DNA from: Siphonodentalium dalli
Taxonomy: Eukaryota; Mollusca; Scaphopoda; Gadilida; Siphonodentaliidae
Assembly: GCA_032622095.1 (NCBI GenBank)
Contig: CP136064.1
Span: forward strand, 214,102,205 to 214,166,204
Length of the DNA: 64,000 nucleotides
Reading direction: 5' to 3'
Shown: positions 57,943-64,000 of the stretch, in pieces
Numbering within the stretch: the stretch's first letter is position 1
Layout: every line of letters starts with the position of its first letter
Translations under genes and position numbers: made by a program
The notes under the pieces: model-generated
What the model was told of the DNA's origin: nothing
The model's database searches: none
Seen by the model: the letters and a program-made list of their open reading frames with translations, nothing else

Positions 57943-59207
57943 ATAGAAATCCACCTTTTCATGTCATCTCCAAAATTGAAAAGGTTAAGGCATTTATGTA
58001 TAAATTTCCATGATACTGAATCAAAGGCCTTTTCAAAGTCTAGGAGGAGCAGTAACCCAGGTTTATCAGCCAATTTTGCCTTGTGAATAAGATAATAGGT
58101 AAGTCTAGTATTGTCTCCGATGTAGCGATTTTTTAAGAATCCCGTTTGATCGTCACTTATTATATCAGGTAGGACACGCTTTAATCTTTCAGCTATACAC
58201 GAAGAAGCTAATTTGTAAGATATATTCAAGAGTGAAATTGGTCGCCAGTTTTTCAGATGATTTCTTTCTTTGTCTTTTCTGGGTGATTGAAAGTTCCCCT
58301 TTATCAAAAGCTTCATTGAGTGATTCACATAGAATTTGGCCTAAGTCAATCCAAAAAAAATTCCAACACTCATATGGGTATCCATATAGTCCACTGCATT
58401 TATCACTTTGTGATCGTTTCAATGCACACGTCAGTTCAGTTAGAGTTATTGGCCCTTATATGCTGTTGGCAGTGTCTTGTGACAATACTGTATGGTCTTT
58501 TTCAAGAATAGCCTGAATATCATATTTGTTTGTATTTTTTAATGCATATAAATTTTCGTAAAAACTTCTAGCTTCATGCATTATGTCTGATTGATTGTCA
58601 ATGTTTTTCCCGGTGGAGTCGGTGAGGTTGCATAGAGTTTTCGATATAGAATTGCGTTTTTCAAGATTGAGGAAATATTTTGTCGGTTTTTCACCTTGTT
58701 CAATCCATTTGGCTCTTGATCTTACCATTGCCCCCTTGTGTCTTCTTTTCTTATTTCGTAAAGGTCAGTGTCAATCTTTTGTATTTTTTCCAGTAATTCG
58801 TCTTTATTTTCTGTATTTATGTCATCCTTATCTATTTCAATTTCGAGCAATATTTAAATCTATTCAGTTCATTTTCTTTCATCTTTCGGTCTTTCTTTCG
58901 TTTCGACGCAAAATGTATGGTCTCGCCTCTAATATCGAGCAAAAGAGTATCTAAAAATAAACATTTACTTGTTTTACATGTAACTTGCGGTCTATTCGAC
59001 TCATCGGTATATAGTTTATATCCGTATCTCGATTTATTATTCTCTATTGTTGATTTTACCAATTCGGCATATTTTTCATCACGGAGTAAGGAGGTGTTAA
59101 ATTTCCAAAAGCCACGACCTCTATCAATTGTACTTAGTTTAAGCGTAAGATATATTATCGAGTGATCTGAGCGGTATCCAGGTAATATGTCGGTTCCTTC
59201 TCCAACT
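57943..59207 (-). pseudogene. LINE-A, 5' part: endonuclease end and RT start
   Basis: L1/Tx1-like ORF2, 5' truncated at about 59207. It begins at the end of the endonuclease domain (GEGTDILPGYRSDHSII, containing the SDH motif), then GRGFWKFNTSLLRDEKYAEL, a basic linker (RGETIHFASKRKKDRKMKE), WIEQGEKPTKYFLNLEKRNS, then RT from about 58260: NWRPISLLNISYKLASSCIA, DDQTGFLKNRYIGDNTRL, LLLLDFEKAFDSV (motif A Asp). It is cut after ISIFY by the DIRS element. Several frame changes exist (59062, 58728, 58422 and 58328 start different frames). Confidence 0.85.
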
Positions 59208-59217
59208 TAGAACAGTT
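59208..59217. repeat. Target site duplication of LINE-A (right)
   Basis: TAGAACAGTT directly beyond the 5'-truncated end, matching 50667-50676. Together they bracket LINE-A plus the nested DIRS. Confidence 0.75.
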
Positions 59218-61224
59218 AATATAAAACAAAATAAGCATCTTTTATGCGGCAATTCTTGTTCCAAACATGTTATTTTATGTCCTAGAATCTAAATAAAAAG
59301 TAAATAGGTTTCTCAAATTTTGGCTGAAATCCTGATTGCATCTTTAAAATAACATCCACTGGTTGCATTCATTTATTAAAAAGACATCCACATAACCTGC
59401 TTATTTATATACATGATCTTTGTGGGGCAAAATTAATTTTTGGAAAGTAATATGCATATTCTAGCAACTACATTACCACCCATTCTACATGTATATGTTA
59501 TACCAAGTTCATTCTACATATAAGCTCACCCACTCGTCAGGTTCCCGTATGCCAGGAAAAGGAGAACCTGCAAGCTCAGACAATGGTTTGAACTAGAATG
59601 CCTTTAATTTTGAAAGTAATGTTTGTGTCCAGAGACCAACGTCCCTCGCAATACGTTGAACAAACAAGTGAATTGAACTCGTGCTCCTCACAACGAAATC
59701 AAGCCACTGATAATTGAAAATATTCAACTGACATTGGTGATAATATGGTTGGTTTTCAGACTCAATTACCCATCAACAATTTGGAGACAAAACTCTAGTT
59801 TTTTAGATTTAATGACCCCCACAAAAGACTTATGTTGAAGACAGATATATTTTATTTCTAGCAGGCCCTTAAATTAATTTCTGTCTGTGACAATACCATC
59901 GGTGCTGACAGCCAAATATGGCCCATCGGAACTGATAATCAAACCTGCAGATGCTACAGTGACATGTTCTCCCTGATTTTCTTTGTGTATGTTATTCTTT
60001 GATGGTAGATTCTGCATCTAAACCTCTTTTTGTGTTCTCATTATCTTTGAAATTACTATAGAGTCGTGTCCGGATAATAGGGGCTACATGTATTTAAATT
60101 TTTCGAGATATAACTGCACCGAAACTAGAATATGTTAGTCCATTTGCTCGGCCTTCCATAAATCTGACCCTGACTGACCTCCAGTTGAACTGACTATCGT
60201 GTTCCGCATCTCTTCGCATAAACAGCTTCGGAATACATAAACTCTGAACATTTAACATCGAGTTCATCTGATGTGAGGTCATCTGTCAGCTGAAAGTCAT
60301 CAGGCCCATTAGAAGATTTAGCTTTCCTAGAAGTGTTAAATGTTTTATGTAATATTTTTCGTTTTAAACGGCGATTTTAAAAGGCTTCACTTTCCTGGCG
60401 TTTCACGTGGGCAAGTAATTTAATCCAAAACCAGACCAGACCAATTTTTCTTTTCTGAATGCACCCCAAATCACCTTCCGTGCCATGAACCACGATGACA
60501 CCTATTAAATACTTTTCACCATCGAATTTCATTCGGATGCCCATCAAATTGTCTTTCAATAAGAGAACTGGCCTTTGATACAAGTTTGTCAAGAAGTATA
60601 TTAATATCAGCAAACATCGGGATAAATTTGTTTAAAGGTGATGTTATCGCAATACGTTATTCCTCTTGCTCATCAATTGATGCACCCCCTCCCACATACT
60701 CTGAATTTCATCTATTGTGTTATCAAAAGAAACACCTGTTTCTCCAATATTAGTAAGTTCCTTATCCTGTTCTTCCAGATTTGTATCTACATTATCTTCA
60801 CCTTTTTTCTTGTTTTTGTTTTTGTTTTTTTTACAAAACTCACATTTATCATAGAAGTCAAGTATATCATGAATACATTTTTATATCGTTTGCAAGTTGT
60901 TAATTTCGGTCTTTTGTCACTCTCTATGGATCTCATTCCGATGGTACTTCGAACAGCTTGTTGTGATTTTCACCCTGGTAAGTTTTGTTAACTTATTTTT
61001 GCCCTTGCACTGAGGTTTATCATTCACTAGTTTTTTTTTCCAGATGATCGAAGACGCTTACAGGCATGGTTTGAACATTAAATTGTCTTTACAACAGGGA
61101 CTCAAATCGGAATATCACTCAGATTTTACAATAAATAGAGCAATCACCATCTGCAATAAATTACACATATCGCACGCCGTGTATTGTCTCTGATTGCTGC
61201 AAGAAACATGATAATATCGGTCAT
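59218..61224. other. Spacer without recognised genes
   Basis: Contains frames up to 117 codons (60638-60991 +, hydrophobic and low complexity; 60377-60613 -) with no domain I know. No element ends were seen. Confidence 0.3.
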
Positions 61225-61657
61225 ACTCGCAAATATTGGAGTACAGACAACCCAGAAAGGTGTAGCTTGGCTAAAGATTTTGGCATAATTTGAGTATGCA
61301 TCATAACTGCATGCCGACATGTTTTTCGCTAACACATATAATATGGTATACTTACACATGGATGGGTTACATACCTGATGAGACAGACCCTCATTTAACC
61401 TAATTCTGGTTAAATGTAAATGTAGTCGAAACATTGCTACCACCAAGTATTCCGATTCTGTGACTGCACACCACATGAATTGGGTGAAATGTATAATTGT
61501 GGTATTATGTAGTGGTGACGCACTCATGTTGCAATGTAGTATGTCATGTGGTGACAGACCATAATTTTGACAGCGGAGTAGGGAATTTCCTATCTTATAT
61601 TGAATCCAAGCTACACCTTTCTGGTGTGTCTGTACTCCAATATTTGCGAGTATGTCG
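61225..61657. repeat. Inverted repeat enclosing the hammerhead ribozyme
   Basis: CATACTCGCAAATATTGGAG...GGTGTAGCTTGG (61225-61272) is nearly the reverse complement of CCAAGCTACACC...AATATTTGCGAGTATG (61608-61657). In a transcript the ~49-bp arms would close a stem around the ribozyme. A 127-codon - strand frame across it is not supported as a gene. Confidence 0.75.
61355..61550 (+). ncRNA. Hammerhead self-cleaving ribozyme (type I, long stem III loop)
   Basis: All core parts are present in order. Stem I has two blocks, CACATG 61355-61360 with CATGTG 61545-61550 and ACATAC 61369-61374 with GTATGT 61539-61544, with an 8-nt bulge on the 5' strand. Then CTGATGA 61375-61381; stem II GAC 61382-61384 with GTC 61425-61427, topped by a 9-bp hairpin CATTTAACC/GGTTAAATG (61392-61416); GAAA 61428-61431; stem III CATTGC 61432-61437 with GCAATG 61531-61536; and cleavage triplet GTA 61536-61538. 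Cleavage is predicted after A61538. Stem II's lower part is only 3 bp and the stem III loop is ~93 nt, longer than usual. Hammerheads are known in PLEs and animal retrozymes (family knowledge). Confidence 0.8.
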
Positions 61658-62329
61658 TTATAAACTATATCAGGATTTAGTTACTCAAGGGTGTATAGCC
61701 CAATATAATTCTGTGATATTTGCGAGTATTTCGCCAAAACATGTGTATAGCAGGATTGAGTAAATCAGGGGTGTATAGCCCAGTCTGATTTTGTGAGAAT
61801 TTTCACACCAATCCAGTGAATTGTTTGTTTGTCATAGGACATCACTACCTATAGTTAGAGTCGATCTGATATCTGAATGGAACTCAATCTCACGCGTGGT
61901 CCCTACAAACCAGATGGATGGAGTTCACGCCTCTCACTAATAGAATTGATCACATTAACAAAAGGAGAACTTTCTTTGTTCTACTCATCAGCAGGTATTT
62001 CACTGGATCAAGCCACTCGTTCACGCCCTGTGGGGATCTTTTACGAGGTGCGGTCTGCTTTTAAGTTCAAGTCATTAAAATGGCATCGATAAACCCTGTC
62101 AAGATCCGTGCCCCCTGCCGGGGATAAATTGACTACTGCTTGTATACAACAGTTTGCTGATAAGTAATCTCAGATTCCAACCCATGTGTGAAATTTGGTT
62201 CGACTTTTAAAAATTCCACTCTATAGATGTATGATATAGAATTTCCTAGTTTGTGCTGCCATCCCAGTTGGCACCTTCCGCCCATGTTCCACCTCGGTAT
62301 AATGTGCATGTATGCTAGACTCGTTTGAT
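61658..62329. other. Spacer with short direct repeat
   Basis: GGGTGTATAGCCCA occurs at about 61689 and 61768 with similar sequence after each (a ~78-bp duplication). A 71-codon + frame (61877-62092) has no known domain. I found no GIY-YIG endonuclease where a PLE would carry it. Confidence 0.3.
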
Positions 62330-64000
62330 AGAGATGATTTATCCCAGATTTCGGCCACTTTTATAAATAATGCTAGGTTTAGAGTCAGCAAAAACCGCAT
62401 TTAATCGGCTAGAATCGGAAATCATGTTCCAATATTTTCCCAATGTTCTTGATAAATTATCTGAACCTTTATGATATGTTGTGGTGAGTAGTACATTGTG
62501 TGTGCCCTGTTTCGTCCCCAACCCGCTCCTCGTCAGGTAGGAATTTCGATCTGTGAATTTAATATCACCCATGTATTGTTGAATTTCTGAGCCAGAATAT
62601 CCTCGTTTTTTAGTTTTACCACAAATATATCCCTCCTGGCAATAAAGTCAGATTCATTATCGCAATGTCTCAGATATCGTATGCATTCCCCTCGTACAAA
62701 CGACCTTAAATTGTTGGTCGGTGGTTAGCCGATCTGTGTAGATATTGGAAAGCTTCCGTTCTCTTAATATGACATTTAAAGTCCAATTTGTTACTACTAT
62801 CAAAGTTCGGTCCCTTATATATGTCCAAATCCAAAAAAGCAGCCTCTTTTTCGCTGTGATCATAAGTAAACTTTAAGATATCATGCATAGAGTTTGCAAT
62901 CTTAAAAAGTAGCACAGCCTCGTCCTTAGAGCCATGGGATAATATGATTCCGTCATCACGAAACCGTTTATGCAATAATATCTTGTTTTTATGAGGAAAT
63001 TGATCCAGAATTTTGCATATATGTGCATGTATGGCAATGTCACTGAATTATGGTGACGGTATGTTTCCCATCGATACCCCTACTATTTGTCTGTAGATTT
63101 TTCCATTAAATGTGAACTCATTTTTAGTGAGTAATAATTGAGTTATTCCAAGCAACTCGTCAGTACTCGGACGTATTATAGACAATGTTTGAGTTATTGT
63201 CCAATTCAATTCTGAGAGCATCCATAATTTCATCAAATCTCAGATTAGTATATAGGCTCGTGATATAATATGTTACGATTAGTACCTCATTCGGGAATTC
63301 CCTTTCTTCCAGTATTTTTATGAGGTCAGGAGTATTCCTCAAGTGTGTTGGTTGTGTTTTAGTTATTGGTAGCAGAAAATAATCCAGAAACCGCCCGATT
63401 TTTTCGGTCGGTCCCCCGCACTGCGCTATTATTGGCCTCCCATATATATGTATAACCACATTCGTATCATTAAAAGCGGGATCAATTGACTCCAAAATAT
63501 GTCCAACTTTATGGATTTTAGGAAGCAAGTATAAATAAGGATTTTTTATTTTGTCCGATCTGTTAAATAAGTATTTATATGTACATTCGTCTATTGATTT
63601 AGACTCGTATAGTTTGTGTACGGCTGTAAGTACGCATTGATGGGTTTCAATCAGAGATATCTCCGGAATTTCCTCATAATGTATGCCGTTATTCAGTTGG
63701 CGTAAACCTTCAGAGATATAATCTGTTTTTATTTAACACATATGTCGAGTTATTTTTATCTGCTTTGAGTATTATAATATCTTCATTGTTTCTCAGATTT
63801 TTGACAGCCTTTTTCATATCTGTTGTAAGGTTATTGGCCACCATGGGTTGATAGTTAGATACACTCATTTTGGTAGCAAAAATGTACTCCTCCAGGGTAT
63901 TATTTCCCATTGGTGGGCTGAATTCTTTCTTTATTAGAAAGGGGTGACGCTCGGATAGGCAGTATATCTAAAACAGCATATCACAACCGTATTCAGCAGC
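62330..64000 (-). pseudogene. Penelope-like element reverse transcriptase, broken
   Basis: PLE RTs prime cDNA at chromosome ends or nicks. In order on the - strand: an IIILKADKNNSTYVLNK block (about 63770, family form IKPADKG..VV), YLYLLPKIHKVG (about 63530), the SLYTNL motif A region at about 63250, NEFTFNGKIYRQIVGVSMGN (about 63110-63051), RFRDDGIIL motif C (about 62965), AAFLDLDIYKG (about 62850), FQYLHRSANH (about 62735), then LLTTTYHKGSDNLSRTLGKY and IIYKSGRNLG at 62380-62340. At motif A the family Asp is Tyr (TYYITSLYTNL), so the enzyme would be inactive even without its shifts and stops. The 5' end is beyond the window. Confidence 0.85.

Noticed and set aside
61880-61992. CTGATGAG on the - strand near the PLE as its ribozyme
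   Set aside because: The bases after the core do not form stem II and no matching cleavage triplet with stem I was found.

Overview
The window reads as intergenic or intronic DNA of an animal, and a marine invertebrate such as a mollusc fits best. The evidence is AT-rich sequence, frames broken by stops, and remains of L1/Tx1-like LINEs, a DIRS retrotransposon, a Penelope-like element (PLE), a pogo-like transposase, hAT-like and TTAA-flanked DNA elements, satellites and many long hairpins. The species is an inference; nothing here fixes it. I found no intact host gene. Every recognisable protein segment is a transposon remnant or a broken domain. No tRNA, rRNA or CRISPR array was recognised.

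Left part (1-16.4 kb): short non-autonomous elements in mostly featureless DNA. They include three 'double-hairpin' piggyBac-like MITEs (1-268, 5559-5808, 8149-8530), the first three of six copies of a ~500 bp TTAA-flanked foldback element (733-1234, 3398-3899, 14742-15243; others at 37593, 42862 and 48564), a TTAA MITE (1265-1722), three copies of a ~370 bp palindromic repeat (4156, 7450, 13168) and several isolated long hairpins. Next comes one huge imperfect inverted repeat (17340-22645) whose arms carry a ~145 bp satellite in opposite orientations.

Middle (23-47 kb): a pogo/Tigger-like transposase in two separated pieces (26.74-27.06 and 30.48-31.66 kb) with a C2H2 zinc-finger remnant between them, a PHD-finger remnant (34.0-35.3 kb), a G-rich higher-order tandem array (35.29-36.17 kb), a LINE 3' end (41.76-42.34 kb), a Tudor-like coding remnant (46.5-46.86 kb) and a hAT-like element (46949-47693).

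Right part (48-64 kb): nested retroelements. LINE-B (+) contains a TA-flanked element, which itself contains the sixth TTAA foldback. LINE-A (-, 50677-59207, 10-bp target site duplication, 5' truncated) is split by a near-complete DIRS element (52912-57942) with inverted terminal repeats, gag-like, RT, RNase H, Dam-like and tyrosine recombinase regions, and an internal complementary region that reads as the fused circle junction of both ends. A hammerhead ribozyme with all core elements and matching stems I and III lies on the + strand at 61355-61550, inside an inverted repeat. A decayed PLE reverse transcriptase on the - strand runs from 62.33 kb to the right edge.
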